64,000 nucleotides of DNA from Arachnopeziza araneosa (GCA_003988855.1 QYAI01000013.1:124001-188000); one strand, 5' to 3'; numbered from the stretch's first letter, positions 52,239 through 64,000 are shown. Notes: generated by a model not told the origin, from the sequence alone. A program made the numbers and translations.

Positions 52239-53860
52239 CTAGTATCTCTGTCTCTTGGCATTGTCAGAGACCCATCCAACAACTCTGGGCTCGATGTGTT
52301 TGGCGCCCGACGATACACCATCCAAATACTTGCAAAAGAACCACGACTTCAATGCATAATGAATCTCTGCTAGTTCGCCAGCTCCGAATGTCAGACCGTT
52401 GCTCTCCATGACTGGTGCTGAAATCAGCTCCTTCAACACCATACGATCTCCCTTCTTGGATTGTCCGCCGCCACTAATCAAGAAATCGCAAGACTTGAGC
52501 CCTGGAAGTCTGGCCATGATTGGAGTGACAAGTTTATCACAGAAGCTATTGACATTGGTTACGAGCCAAGCTCTGAACTTGGAGCCCGTGAACTCATCAG
52601 GGTATGGTGGAAGAGCAAGGGTGAAAGCCACATGATGAAGCTGCTCGAAGAGAGCTGGAAGCTTTCCGGCGCTGGGTAAAAGCTTTGGTTGGGCTGTTGG
52701 CCACTTTTTAGAAAGGCCACCAAGGGTGCTTTGCTTCTCTGGGAAAGTTGCCGTGCGCTTTGGTCGGAGAACGAAAGGATCTTCGGATACTCGAATTTTG
52801 GGATATGCGTATTCTACATCGCTATCGCTAGCTTGCAGCATGAAGACATCGCTATCTGGATTAAGATAGAATTTTTGAGCCGGGCGGGCTGCCAAAGCGC
52901 GAGCTGGGGAGCGGCGAGCTCTACGGACGATGCTGATGGCTCCTTGAGAATTATTGTTTTGGCTTAGAGCCCCACCAAAAGCGAGAGCGTTGTTTTGGTG
53001 AGGAGCTCCGGCTAGTGCAAAAGCATTGTGTTGGGGGTTAACTTGATTGGACCCATTCATCCAGTTGTGCACAGCAGCAGCATTGATGCTATTCAATTGT
53101 GTCTGTGATGGCTGAGGCGTCAACTGGGCAGCCACGGCAGCCATGGTGAGCATGTTGAGATTGTGGTTGGCATTACCCGGGTTCGTTGCGGTATTGAAGA
53201 AAACCGAGTTGGCGTTGGCGTTGACATTTACGTGAGGAGTTGGAATGCCGGTAGGATTGGCAGCCCAAGGAGATGCTGTTTGTGGAGGAGTCGTAGCAGG
53301 GCCAGCGTGGAAAACAACATTAGCATTGACCATGGCATTTGTGGGACCTCCTGCTACAACAGGACCCGCACCAGCAAAGTTGAAACCTTGGTGACCGATG
53401 AGGTTCTGTTGACCAAAACCCAAGGGTTGGGGAAGAACTGCTGGGAACAATTGAGGTAGATGAGCCGGATTTGGGTAGGTATTGGCCTAGTTCAACTGGT
53501 CAGCTTGAAACTGTAGGCTTGGAATGAGTGACTTACCGGTCGAGGAACTTCGCGATCAAAGGGTTTGCTCTCGATGAGATGGAAGTGTCTCAAAGCAATA
53601 TCTCGCGACCCGGCAGTCGCATGCAAAACAGCTGGAATGGCAGGAAACTCGCCGACATATTCGTAGGTATGTTGGCTGATGCGAACAGAAACAACGGACG
53701 GGTTGGCAGCGCAAGCCCATTCCCAGATGATGTCTTGAATTTCAGGGCAAAACTTGGCAAAGGAGTGGAAGTCGCGAAGAGGTTGGCAGGAGATGTTTAA
53801 GGATTGAGGGCGGGGATGAGCCGCAAGAGCTGCTAACGGAACTGATGCCGTGGCTGCCAT
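52239..53860 (-). CDS. 2EXR-type protein with a long Asn/Gln/Ala-rich region (523 aa)
   Basis: Two exons (53860-53537, 53486-52239). The first exon carries a 2EXR-like domain: FHSFAKFCPEIQDIIWEWACA, then VVSVRIS and IPAVLHATAGSRDIALRHF at about residues 30-95. Residues about 120-300 are rich in Asn, Gln, Ala, Pro and His (NVNANANSVFFNTATNPGNA), prion-like in look. A basic patch (IVRRARRSPARALAARPAQ) leads into an ordered C-terminal part (FYLNPDSDVFMLQASDSDVE; FTGSKFRAWLVTNVNSFCDK). The 2EXR domain is common in plant-associated fungi and has no known activity. Function unknown. Confidence 0.82.
53487..53536 (-). other. Intron in the 2EXR gene
   Basis: Donor GTAAGT, branch GCTGACC, acceptor AACTAG, 50 nt; joins EVPRP|ANTYPNP. 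Confidence 0.9.
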
Positions 53861-55045
53861 TGTAATGGCGGTTGAGTTGTCGTGATAGCGAAGGAATATT
53901 TCTGCTTGATGGTGGTAGAGCGATGGCGTTCTGGAGAGAGATTTTGGCCGCGGGGAAAATAGCTATAGCGAGTCGAGAGGAGCTTAGCGAAGCCGAAGCC
54001 GCTAGAATCAAAATTTCTAGCGTAGAGAAAATCGGCGGAAATGGTTAAACTAATAGGATGGTCCAACTGCCTCTTCGGCAGTGAGGCTCTTCGCTCCACA
54101 GGTGAGATCGAGCGATCTCAACGCAGAGGCAGACACCAACCAGTGCTCCTGAAAGATCAAAGAAGGTAGGAGATGATGATTGATCAATGTCTGAATAAGA
54201 CTAACCAACTCTCAACCGACCTTCTGCGTGGGCTGGTGAATGCGCAGTGACTTCAGGCTCTCCGTACAGCTTCGCCCCAGCTGAGTCAACGGTACCTGCG
54301 CCTTGTTCACATTTCTGTTTCACGCAACGCCGACACTCCTCGCCGGATCTTCCGTGGCTGCTCTGGCAGATTCGTGAACCGAGAACCGAGATCTGCCACT
54401 TGGTTCCATTCCTCGACGAGTGTTTACTTGGGTGGGGAGAGGAGCGTTTCAATGCTGCTGGCAGGGCACAGTGAGAGCAGGTACACGTCTGGAGTTGGAC
54501 GTGAGGATAGAGATGTTGCCCTCCTGATCATAGGGATAATCTTTGGTTACGATATGAGAACCGTCAGAGCCTATTTTTCCGCCTTCTCTTCGATGGAGTG
54601 AGGTTAGAGTTGACTCGCTTGACAAGGATATTGTGGCGATCCCTGCTTGAAGCGAAAGTCATAAGAACGTGATGTTCTACTGGAATCCCAATGTAGAGGA
54701 GAAGAGCGGTGCTCCATATGAGATCAAATAGAATGAGGGACTTAGTTCAATCTTCCTCTGCTATGATAGAGATTAAGTGATGAACAATACAATGGACACG
54801 TGCAGTCCATTCAAAGTCTTTTCTCAAAGTAGCTCGAATTGCCGTCTCGATCGTAGAGTCATTATACCTTGAGAAGAGTTGGACAGTAAATATCTTGATT
54901 ATTTTGGTAGCAAACTCTCTTCATGGTATCAAACAGACAAAATGGTAACACCGATTCCGATCCATTTCTCTCCAACGCCGTACAATGCCGCTCATTTATT
55001 CCCCAACGCCATTTAAAGCACGCTAGTTACATTGATGATTCAAGT
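53861..55045. other. Intergenic region without a gene
   Basis: About 1.2 kb between the 2EXR gene start and the end of the Cys-rich membrane protein gene. Frames here are short and low complexity. Confidence 0.45.
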
Positions 55046-56264
55046 TTATCTCGAGCCTTTGTATACATAAGCTATCGCTAGTCAGCAGAAATCTTGAACT
55101 GAGTATTGGAGGCGACTTACGTTTACCCTTTGGCAAACCTGCCAGGTTCGTCTCCCTTGTCGCCTTATGCATCATGTCCGAGAACGTCGTCTGCCGACTA
55201 AATCTCGTATCCAACGCCAAAGTCGGCCTCCGATCATTCTCCCTCGCCCTCTCTCTCAGCGCCGACGCTGTGCCACCATCCGCATAGATATCAATATCCT
55301 CAAAAGACGGATCGCGTTGCGCAATGGGCGTTACCGGGCGCTCTTGCATCATCGGCTTCCGGATATTCAGCGGCATGGGTGGAACGGGAGTCTGAGATGG
55401 GTTGAATTCCCCTGCATTTGCGGACTTCTGAAATAGAGAGCGTACGCGACCTAGCGTATTCCGGCGTGAAGGTGTGGTTCCTTGGCTGGAAGGTGTCTGT
55501 GGTGCTTTGCGAAGGAAATCGGTGCGCACTTCGCTGCTGATGAGGCGTGGCTCAGAGATGTTTCCGAATGAAGAACCACTCTTTCGTCGATCGTTCTTGG
55601 GGCGGCGACAGCCTAGAGCGCACACAGTTGCGGATGTGAGGAGGATCCCTAGGAGGAGGCCCGGGAAGAGACCAATGAGTACAGCCTCAGTGGGAAATTT
55701 GTTGCAGGTCACGATGGCTGGGGCTGGCGAGGTGCTCGTTTTTTCGGCTGGTGCCGAGGTTGATGTTGAGGTTGGTACTACTGATAATGTACCGGTCGCC
55801 GAGGCGGTTGGGACTGGATTCGAGATAGAAGAAGAGGATGTTGCTGGTGGAACTGACTGATTCATGTTCAGGATGCAGAAACCTGCGGAGTTGCAGGTAT
55901 AGCCAAAGGGACAGCATTGTGTACCGCACTGTGGTAGACTAGCTGTCAGAGCCGTCGTCTTCAGAGTATTATCTGGATGTGCGGTGATGTTTTGAAATTG
56001 AATATCGCAGGTGATCGGCTTAATACTCGAGCAGTCACTGCCGGAAGGACAGCACAAAACAGTAGTGTTTGCCGCGAGGGCGTAGCATGTGCTGCTTGAT
56101 GGACAACAGAAATTTGAGGGTAACCCAGTACCGGAACACTGGTTGTAGCTTGTATCTGGGCATGTCGATGCTCGCTCAAAGAGCAGCAGAGAAGATGCTG
56201 TTGTAACAGGTGCTAGGCAGATTGCTGTGAGCACCAAGTGCCCCAGAATTTGAGGACGGCCCAT
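55046..56264 (-). CDS. Cys-rich single-pass surface protein (389 aa)
   Basis: Two exons (56264-55121, 55071-55046). A signal peptide (MGRPQILGHLVLTAICLAPVTTAS) leads to a Cys-rich ectodomain with the repeated CC pattern: STCPDTSYNQCSG, NFCCPSSSTCY, VLCCPSGSDC, PITCDIQ, CGTQCCPFGYTC, GFC. A Ser/Thr/Pro stalk precedes one membrane span (AVLIGLFPGLLLGILLTSATVCAL) and a basic Ser/Arg cytosolic tail. This CCP-GYxC layout recurs in filamentous ascomycetes as wall or surface proteins of unknown role. The 3' intron replaces a long unspliced tail with a short end (PYVYKGSR). The ATG at 56264 is chosen because it directly starts the signal peptide. Confidence 0.82.
55072..55120 (-). other. 3' intron of the Cys-rich surface protein
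   Basis: Donor GTAAGT, branch GCTGAC, acceptor GATAG, 49 nt. A competing donor 7 nt upstream (GTAAAC) is weaker. Confidence 0.8.
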
Positions 56265-58758
56265 CGTAGTGCCAGCAGCAAGGGTTTGTACCACAGTGGT
56301 TCTCAAATCTTCAGTCTAGAAAGCGCTAATGTTTGTTGTAGTTGAGTGCAAGGCGCAGCCGTATAGAGGGAAAGAAGGGATAGGAAGAAGACGGAGTACA
56401 GAAGAATGATTAAGAGAAGTAGATGATGACTCAGAAGATTCGACTCGGGAATAGAAGTTGGAGGGATTCAACGAAGAAACAAGCTGAAGAAACAAGCTGA
56501 AGAAACAAAGAACCAGGAAGGGTAGACCGAAGGCCCTAGTTCTTAACCAAAAAAGCTCCTTCAGTCCCTACCTCAGAACCAAGCACGCTCGTCATCGGGT
56601 CTCGACGTCGAGCGGCAAGCAGTGCACCGGTAGGGCATCATGGTCGAGTCGAGGTCTGCACGCGTTGGTCCTGTCGCTCCGAATAGCTCTGGGGAGCGAG
56701 AATAGCTACAGCATCGTGAGTGCCGGCGGTTGCAGGGAGCAGGACATTGACAGGCTCCGATGGGGCGCTTTCGAGGACCCTTAAAAAGGTGAGGCAGTGC
56801 AGTCTCTTTGTCGCCGTGAGTCAGGACCGTGAGAGGTTGTGAGAGCACAGCGCGCTTCAAGCCAGACGACCTTGAAACACCCGAGCGGGCCAGCGGGAAA
56901 TGGTTGGCTGGGAGGCATCGAAGGGCTTTTTGACGCGCGATTGGGGGGAAGGAGAGCAGGTCACGGGACGTGAAAGAATGGAAGGACGAATTCAACGATG
57001 GGGAAGGTGCAGGTGTACGAGAGGAAGCTTCTCTCACTCTCCCTCCCTCCCCTCGAGGGAAGGCGCGGCCCAATCAGTGTCGCCTCGGTGACCACCAGCC
57101 CATCAGTTGGTCCAGCGTCCCTGGGCTGTCAAATAACCATGAGATTGAGTCTGCCCACACCCGGAATGAGACGCACCATTCAGATGCTCACCATCCCCAT
57201 GTCTATAGAGGAAGAACAGCCGTTGGGGCCTCCAAAGCCTGATGCAATGGTCCCTCTCGATCAGCTGAGCATCAACCCACCGTCACCCCACCGCCACTCC
57301 CTTTTCCCTTTTCCCTTTTCCCTTTTCCCTTTCTCTTTTCCAAGGTTTCGCCTTCCCCTTCCCTCTTCCCTTTCCGCTCCGCTTCGTCCCCCACCCAGCA
57401 TCAGAAGCTGTCACGACATCCAATGGCCCGGGTATCACGAGGCGACCTCGACCTCCCCACCTTCCCAGTCGGACGCAAGCGGGAATCCATCTCTCTCTCT
57501 CTCTCCCTCTCTCCCTCTCTCCCTCCCTCGTCGCTCCTACCTGCACAGGACGAGAACCAACTGCATCTGCAATGCGCGAACACTGCACTCCTTCACCCGG
57601 TCACGACACCTCCTTCTCCCCCCCCCCACCGAAACAACTTCTCTCGCTCTCCTTCCCATTCTCTCACCGCCCTGCCCTGACTCGACCTCGGTCTGGACTT
57701 TCCCACTGCGGAAGATGCAGAAGCCCTTCCCCCCCCAATCACTCAGTCCAGGCGTGTCGGCTGGCGTTCAGTCGTGCTGACTCTCATGTTCTTTCACCCT
57801 CGAGTCCGTAGGCTACCGATGCGAAATGCAACGAACCAATTCTCCCTCCCCAATCCACGGTAATCTTGTCACGGATTAATTCCCTCCTCAGCTCATGTCG
57901 GGAACGGCATTCATCACCTGCTGTGAATATCATGTGTCCCGTTGCCCTTTAGTGCCCGTGGTTTGCCGATGCGATGTGCAACGAAGAAATCCCCATCTTC
58001 TTGTCCCACTTCCTACGGTTTTCGGATGCGAAATATTGCGGGTTGAAGGTCAGGAAAGAATGCATCATCACGTGTTTATCATGTCACAGTAGATCAGAGT
58101 GGGACATTATGACGGACATTTTTTCTTATTGTATTATCTGCTCAGAAGTACTTCTTGCTTGCTTGCAAGAGTAGCTACTCATCTCCTACAATCGGAGGAG
58201 CGCAATGCTCAACTCCTTCCTAGTTACAGTTCTCCTCCCAAAATCCTCAGGATTATCCATTTCCATCTCCTCTTCGAAAATATATCCGGGCCGGCCATCC
58301 CCAACCCAGACCATGCCAACCAAGTAAATATGTCAAACCCTCAACCTTCCCAAACGCCGTTGCTGTGGGTATGATGATATGTACGCCGGTGAATACGTAA
58401 ACCTTGCTTGCTTGCCAAGTTGCATGCCCCATGCCCCAACAAGTCCAGAAGAGTATACGAAAGAATATGCCCATGTCCTGATGTCCTATGCTTCCTCCCC
58501 AATCCATTCCATGCCCAATCCCCAGGCCCATTCACATCATACTTCCTTCGAGCCCATTAAGTCTGATATAACAGCCGGCTCGAAGTCTTCCCCACATCCT
58601 GACAAATCAAACACCCAGATTCTGAATCGAGCCATCTAGGACTCTACGGGCGTCGACGTCCGGGGAAGCGAAAGCGGTACTGGACCACTTGATTCTTCGA
58701 CACTGTACAGATGAAGTTTTTCGGTCCCTTCAACCAGTGAAGGTCCAGGCAAGGAGAT
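56265..58758. other. About 2.5 kb gene-free, with pyrimidine tracts
   Basis: Upstream of the surface protein gene and downstream of the PRO1-like gene. It holds CCCTTTT repeats near 57300-57350 and TCTC-rich runs near 57490-57530. Open frames are Ser/Pro/Leu readings of those tracts. Confidence 0.5.
57300..57350. repeat. Pyrimidine-rich CCCTTTT repeat tract
   Basis: Several near-identical CCCTTTT/CCTTTTC units in tandem; a purine-pyrimidine strand asymmetry that can form unusual structure. Confidence 0.75.
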
Positions 58759-60878
58759 CTAGATCAACAAGAAATCCCAGCCCTTCATCTGCATCACGTC
58801 TCGCCAGGAGACGTAATGTGCCTCGCCTCCACCGGGGCTATGTCGGCCATCCACGTGCGACCAGACTTCTTTCAACAGACACGCCACCCGCCCAAAGCTG
58901 CCAATGTTGGCCAGGTCTCCAAGAGCTTGTAGGCGCTCATCGAAGAGAGCGCGGAAAGGGGAGTCGGCGGTGCTCACGGAACCGCCAATCAGATACACCC
59001 ATACGAGGCTCCGATCAAAGCCAGTCTGGCCAGAAGGAATAAACTCCAGGGCTTGCGCAAGCTTGGCAACTAGACCTTGACAGCTGGCTTGACTGGGAGC
59101 GAAGCCAGGAACAAGGCTGCAAAGGTAGATGCGAGCGGCGATGCGGAAAGCAGCGGTCATGTTCTTGCTCAATTGCTTAGGGCTCATGACTCCATTGGCG
59201 TTGAATGGGATCTTTGGTCCTGGGTCACCAATTTCCGTGAGCCCGATCTGGTCGCCAAGAGTATGCACGTGCTGGCAGAGCTGGATGTCATCCATGCCGT
59301 CTTTCTTGAGAGCTTCTAGACAAGCAATCTCAGAGATTAGGTACATGACTCGATCCTCGCAACCCATCAACTCGCGAAGACCGAGGGATGAATTGGTTGG
59401 CGAGAGATGCTTTTCCCGATAGGTGTGCGCAAATGTTGGAGAACGACCCTGGATCGTTGATCCGAGGATGTCAATCCAGGACGTGAGCGTCATGTTGAAC
59501 GCGATTAGGTCATGAGATTCGGAAACCAAACGATTCAGTTCCAGTTTCTGGACGAGGCTGATCGCTGCCTGGAAGTGCTGGTGCCAGGGAATGTCGGGTA
59601 GCGAATCGTCAAATCTGCCTACAGAACACTGAAACAAAATCATGCCGAGAGTAGCCTCGAGGATGGCCGAGTGGTCTGTATCGCGATTCAAAGCTTCACA
59701 GAGTTCGGAAATTGTGGCGTAGCGGTGGCGCATGATGTCGTTATCAATCTGATCCCCCTGGATGTTCATGGTGGCTTTGCAGTGCTGAGCCGCGATGCTC
59801 AGACAACAGTGCAGGTAGCACTTGTTGCTCTGCAACGCGGGGAGAACATAGTCCGTTCGCGCAGATCCATGTTGGTTGGTCTCCAGGATGGGAAAGATTG
59901 TTGGCAGAACATCAGACACGAAATGGTCCAGTAATCGCTGATCACCTTCGTCGAGCTCAATGGCCACCTGGCGAACGGATGAGGGTGGGCCATGCGAAAA
60001 GTCGAAGAGGTTGGTATTGAGGGTTTCTTCATTCAACGATTCTCGGCGCTGGTCGTAACACGCTTCCCAATCAGGGTCGACGGGAAACGATGGTAGCATC
60101 GCCTCAGGGGGTGGTGGTGGGTGAAATGTGCTGAATGTTGATATTGTCGATTCGCGACGAGTGGGAATATCGTTGACGAACATTTGTCTCTCGGTCTTGA
60201 CGTCGATCTCGTAAGGAGTAAATTCTGGATACATTGCTGCGTACTGTGAATGATTCGAATGCATCTGAGCATTGTAAGCGGTGTAGTCGGCAATATGTGG
60301 AGGTGCGTTAAAGTCGAAGAGGGAGAGCTGGGAGTCGATTGACGCCGACCGGGTACGATCCAAGGGATCTGAAAAAGTAGCAGAGGTGGGTAATGAGTGT
60401 GATAATCCGGGAGGCGTCTCTCCGCCGGACGTCATGACGTTGGTGGTGCTGGAGCTGCTCTTTTCCGAGAGCTTCTTTCGCTTGATGATCATTTTGATAT
60501 TGTCCTTCTGGACTCGGCGTTGATCATTGTTGCTCCACCACATCGGCCTCTTGTATTCGCAACGGAGGCCGAGATGTTTGCATGCGGAACAGGCAGGCGA
60601 ACCTTCGTCGCACTTCTTCCGTCGTAACCTGCATGTGTAACAACCTAGGAGATGGGAGTCAGTACCCGAGCTCTTCTCGAAGCGACGGCAAGGAAAATGA
60701 ACCGGAGGTAAAGATTAAACAAAGCCAACAAACCTGTGCGTGATCTTCTGTGCATTTGCATTTTTCCTTTTGGAGCTGCGGTTGGCTTGGAAGCCGGTTT
60801 CTGTTTGGGTTGTTGAGCGACGGCCATGGCGACGTTGGATCTGCCCATCAATTGTGGATTGGGGGGTTGTGTTGACAT
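58759..60878 (-). CDS. Zn2Cys6 transcription factor, PRO1/RosA/NosA-like
   Basis: Two exons (60878-60734, 60644-58759) give about 676 aa. The binuclear zinc cluster is near residues 49-80: GCYTCRLRRKKCDEGSPACSACKHLGLRC, followed by EYKRPMWWSNNDQRRVQKD. All six Cys are present. A Ser/Thr/Pro-rich linker and a long C-terminal regulatory domain of the Fungal_trans_2 type follow (LLDHFVSDVLPTIFPILE; LHCCLSIAAQHCKA; WVYLIGGSVS). The zinc region and length match PRO1 of Sordaria and its Aspergillus and Sclerotinia relatives, which control fruiting-body or sclerotial development in the nucleus. Family placement is from memory of the motif. More than 3 kb of gene-free DNA lies upstream. Confidence 0.85.
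60645..60733 (-). other. Intron in the PRO1-like gene
   Basis: Donor GTTTGT, branch ACTGAC, acceptor CTCCTAG, 89 nt. It splits the zinc cluster right before its first Cys (SRTG|CYTC). Confidence 0.9.
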
Positions 60879-61098
60879 TTGTACCTCCTGTGACGATGGT
60901 GGGGGAAGGCGTCGGCTCAAAGACACCTTTTGGACAGTTGATCTTGCGATGAGAAGACTGGGGGGGGGAGGGGGGAGGGGGTAATAGCGTAGTGATTATT
61001 GGCGAGACCGGGGGGGATTAAATTATTAAAGAATGATGGGGTCAAAGCAAGTCCAGCTTAACTTTGAAGAAGTAAGTATGTCGGTCTGCGAGGTAGGT

Positions 61099-61136
61099 CG
61101 GTGGTGGTGGTGGTGGTGGTGGTGGTGGTGGTGGTG
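61099..61136. repeat. (GGT)n microsatellite
   Basis: About twelve GGT units upstream of the PRO1-like gene; reads as a poly-His run (CAC/CAT-like) in a false minus-strand frame. Confidence 0.88.
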
Positions 61137-62187
61137 AAGACGGCGACGGCGGCGGCGAGGAGGAGGGGGAGAGCGACGACGACGGAGCTGGCACACGCAC
61201 TTGATAACCTTCAACTCTCGTAGGGTCAGAACTGTGGTGAAGTCGTGTGTTCGGGATCTATATATGAAGGCAAGAAAAGTCTTGGAGCAGATGCAGCTCT
61301 GGCCGGCGGGCCATTTCATCTGGGGAGCTATTTTGGGATATCGAATGAGATGATGCTATTCCTGCCGCATCTGGAATTTGGCCTATGACTACTCGAGCTC
61401 CTATGCACAGGACTGGTTAGTCTGCGTTTGTCTTTTCTCTGGATAGACTGGGAAGGCGCGGGTGGACTGGAGGAGCATGACCAGGGGGCAAGCAGTGGGC
61501 AGGGGCCAGAGGGTGGTCCCGTTGAGTGATCGCAGCTGTCGACGAGCAGAACGGCCGCTGTCCATTGGCCGCCCACCGCCGCTGCCCATTTTATTGCTGC
61601 ATGGGAATTTGCTTGATTGGGGCAGCCGGAGTTGGCTTGGCTTGACCACTGGGGAGCGAGAGAGCCATTTTCTCCCGGCGCCTCTCCTCCATCCATGCCC
61701 AACCTCCCCCCTCCGTGGACCACTTGCACGCCTCGCTATTGGCGCCGACGAGCAAAACCGAACCATCCTGGCTGCAAAATCACACAGCAGCTTCTGCCTC
61801 TTCTTTCTGCTCCCGAGCAGGATCATCCCCTTTTGGGCCAAGGATCCTCCCCCCCCCTCCCTAACCAGCAGCGGCAGCAGGGAAAAGAAAGACTCTCATC
61901 ATCGATTGCAGCCCATGATCGGCTGCCGGACGTACATGCCACTCTTCCTTCGCTGGTCAGTGCGCGCTGCACCTCGATAGCTACCCTGGTGTGGTGTCAA
62001 TCAATTTCGTCTTTCTTACCTGCATATCCGTCAAGCTCTCCCGGCTCCTCGATATTGTTGATGGACGTCGTTGACATATGTGGAAGCTGCAACGGAGCAG
62101 CAGAACCCCCGAGCTCTGCTGCATGTGAACAGTCGTAGATCTCCCTTTCCGCAGACCCGATGTGCTGCTAGACTCGAGCACCACATC

Positions 62188-62208
62188 GTTGTCGTCGTCG
62201 TCGTCGTC
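62188..62208. repeat. (GTC)n microsatellite
   Basis: About seven GTC units in the same upstream region. Confidence 0.85.
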
Positions 62209-64000
62209 CCGTATCATCTCGGCTCAATATCACCCTGAGAGGCACACCCAATGTTGAGAGCCCAAACCATGCTTCCTCTCGTGCCCTTGCCCTCGAGCAG
62301 CAACCGAGGTCGGCGCACTCATCGGTGAGGAAAGCCTCACTCGTCAGTCAGTCGTGCAATGGCAAGAGAACCCGGTGCAGGAGATCAGGATCATCTCGCC
62401 ATCCTCGAATCGTGGAGCGCCAAAAGGCGGTCAAGCATGGGATTGGTCCGAAATGCAGCCAGTGGAATCCCCTTTACGCAGAATTTGGCCAGGCTCCGAA
62501 CCACTTTGGCAATGGATGCATCGTTTAGCCCAGCATTCAACGGCTGATGTGAGTGAAGTCAGCAGGGAAACCAAGCATGAACATGGCTATCCGAGTGCAA
62601 AAAAGAAACGACCCTAGCTCGATATGCAGAAACGACAGACGAGGCTGGAAGAGGCGTTGAATAACGATCTTACGGCCGTGCTCTGTGGAGACGGGAGCCA
62701 ATGCAGCGAAGACAAGCCAGCTGACAGGGAACGGTTATCAGGGTTCTTCAAGCCACCATATGCACCAGCTTCCCCGGCCGATGCATGCGCCATTAATTAT
62801 GTGTCTTAATCCTATTTAAAGAAACATAAATGACCTTCTTCGGGGTCGTTTCGAACTATTGAAAGGCTAATTTTGGACACTTCCAGCGTCAAAGTTGGCA
62901 AGCAGAATTGAACATAACCGCCGAATCCAGTTCTATTTTTGACAGTTAACTCGCATAATGACAGCAAATTAGCACCCTCTGCCTGCCAAGCTCGATCTCT
63001 GGCTTCATTGTCTTATCGTAAAATGAGATCGTGTGCTATCCGGCAAAAAAGCCACGCATCCGGGGGAGAGCTTTGCGCACAGTCTGACGGCTTGGATGGT
63101 CTTCTGAATCGAGGAATCTTTCATTTACACTGATTGTGAATCTTATGTTCTCTCTTACTCCCTCAAGGTTTTTCCTCCATACGGGCGTACTATCCCGCCA
63201 GATGTGATATTGAATTTGACTGCCGTGGACCAGGGTGGCTGGTTTTGTTCTTCCCCATCCGAACACAAGGGCGAAGCATTTATTTTTCCCATCTTTGAGG
63301 GGTAGTTTCAAGCCTCCGAATCGCATGATTGCGCGAGGCTGATTCGATAATTGAATCGGAGGAAAAAGCCTTGCTGAACAAGCATGATTCCACTCCATCA
63401 CCGCTTCATGCGACGGTAAATGTTGACATGATCTCAACTTAACCAAGACTGTATAATATTACAATGTCGTCCATCACTCTCGCACAAGGTTCTCAGAGAG
63501 CTTCCACTTGGAATGGCTGCAAGCCATGCGGGCTCCCGGTTGCTACTTTCACGTTCCGCGGTGGGATGGTTGCGTGCTGTAGAATGTTGGTTGCTCAACA
63601 GCGATTCGATGTCGGAAAACTCTGATAAAGTTCGTGATACCTAGTGTACCAGGACAACGCGATTGTACCTCCTGGTCTGACAGTCTCGGACCCTCTAAAT
63701 ATGACATGTTCTCGATGCTCCACGAGGAATTGTCCAAGTGCAAGGAGACTCGCATGAGTTGCTCATCATGTGAGGCTGGTGTGAGTGCTGTTTGGCACCA
63801 TCATTGGCGGAGCTATCTCAGAGGGCCTTGAAGAAAAGATGTTACTGGGTCTCGGCTAGAAGGCTCAAACAGGATGGTAGATCTCGGGTTTCCATGGCAC
63901 GATGTTCCTTCTTCGAATTGATTGCGTTGAGGAGCGAATTTGAGACTGTGGGAGCCAATCCGTGGATTCCACGGTCAGGTACGGCCTAAGAGCATGTCAT

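Larger units (their letters stand above)
60879..64000. promoter_or_regulatory. Long gene-free upstream region of the PRO1-like gene
   Basis: More than 3.1 kb to the window edge. It contains a G-run near 60961-61015, a GGT microsatellite and a GTC repeat. Open frames of up to about 170 codons overlap each other and lack domains. It is probably promoter and leader sequence, with possible untranslated exons. Confidence 0.45.

Noticed and set aside
56573..57780. Frames of 166 and 260 codons around pyrimidine tracts
   Set aside because: They are readings of CT-rich repeats (poly Ser/Pro/Leu) and their complement, not proteins.
61401..62138. Overlapping 146-173 codon frames upstream of the PRO1-like gene
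   Set aside because: Three frames on both strands are open over the same DNA with low-complexity products. This looks like GC-skewed leader DNA.

Overview
This is nuclear DNA from a filamentous ascomycete (Pezizomycotina). The evidence is many short introns (about 46-130 nt, usually GTRNGT...CTRAY...YAG), intron-split eIF4A, EAF6, 3-hydroxyanthranilate dioxygenase and STK16/Env7-type kinase genes, a PRO1/RosA-type Zn2Cys6 regulator, a 2EXR protein and small secreted proteins. A Leotiomycetes-like fungus is my guess from overall resemblance; the window alone does not prove it. I rebuilt spliced models by reading donor, branch and acceptor sites, and every multi-exon model below adds up to a whole number of codons.

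Layout. 1-382: 5' part of an unrecognised gene (minus), followed by about 4.3 kb without a convincing gene. 4.7-7.9 kb: a large, mostly disordered orphan protein. 9.2-15.5 kb: a compact block with a J-domain protein, a small repeat-bearing membrane protein, a basic disordered protein, a PRA1 family protein and an ERJ5-like ER J-protein. 16.8-19.5 kb: a small cysteine-containing secreted protein and a secreted beta-lactamase-fold hydrolase. 20-24.5 kb: an Env7/STK16 kinase divergent from a dipeptidyl-peptidase V homologue. 24.8-33.2 kb: a coiled-coil protein, eIF4A, an F-box/JmjC protein, EAF6 (NuA4) and an SRRM1-like PWI/RS splicing factor. 33.5-38.9 kb: two orphans, a FAHD1-type acylpyruvase, 3-hydroxyanthranilate dioxygenase and a small Cys-pair protein. 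40-46.2 kb: an M20 N-carbamoyl amino acid hydrolase/ureidopropionase-like enzyme, a hemerythrin-domain protein and a large Kelch-like single-pass membrane protein. 46.2-50.5 kb: gene-free with microsatellites. 50.5-56.3 kb: a secreted orphan, a 2EXR protein and a Cys-rich single-pass membrane protein. 58.8-60.9 kb: a PRO1-like developmental regulator, then more than 3 kb of gene-free upstream DNA.

I see no biosynthetic cluster, CRISPR array, rRNA, tRNA or intact transposon. Most genes are housekeeping (translation initiation, splicing, chromatin, secretory pathway, tryptophan/kynurenine catabolism) mixed with orphans. Nothing here is clearly a new multi-gene system. The best leads are individual: a 26-bp gap between two same-strand genes, a secreted Cys-containing protein in AT-rich DNA, an orphan ORF with two readable overlapping frames, uORFs upstream of the Kelch-like gene, and very long regulatory regions at the PRO1-like and Kelch-like genes.
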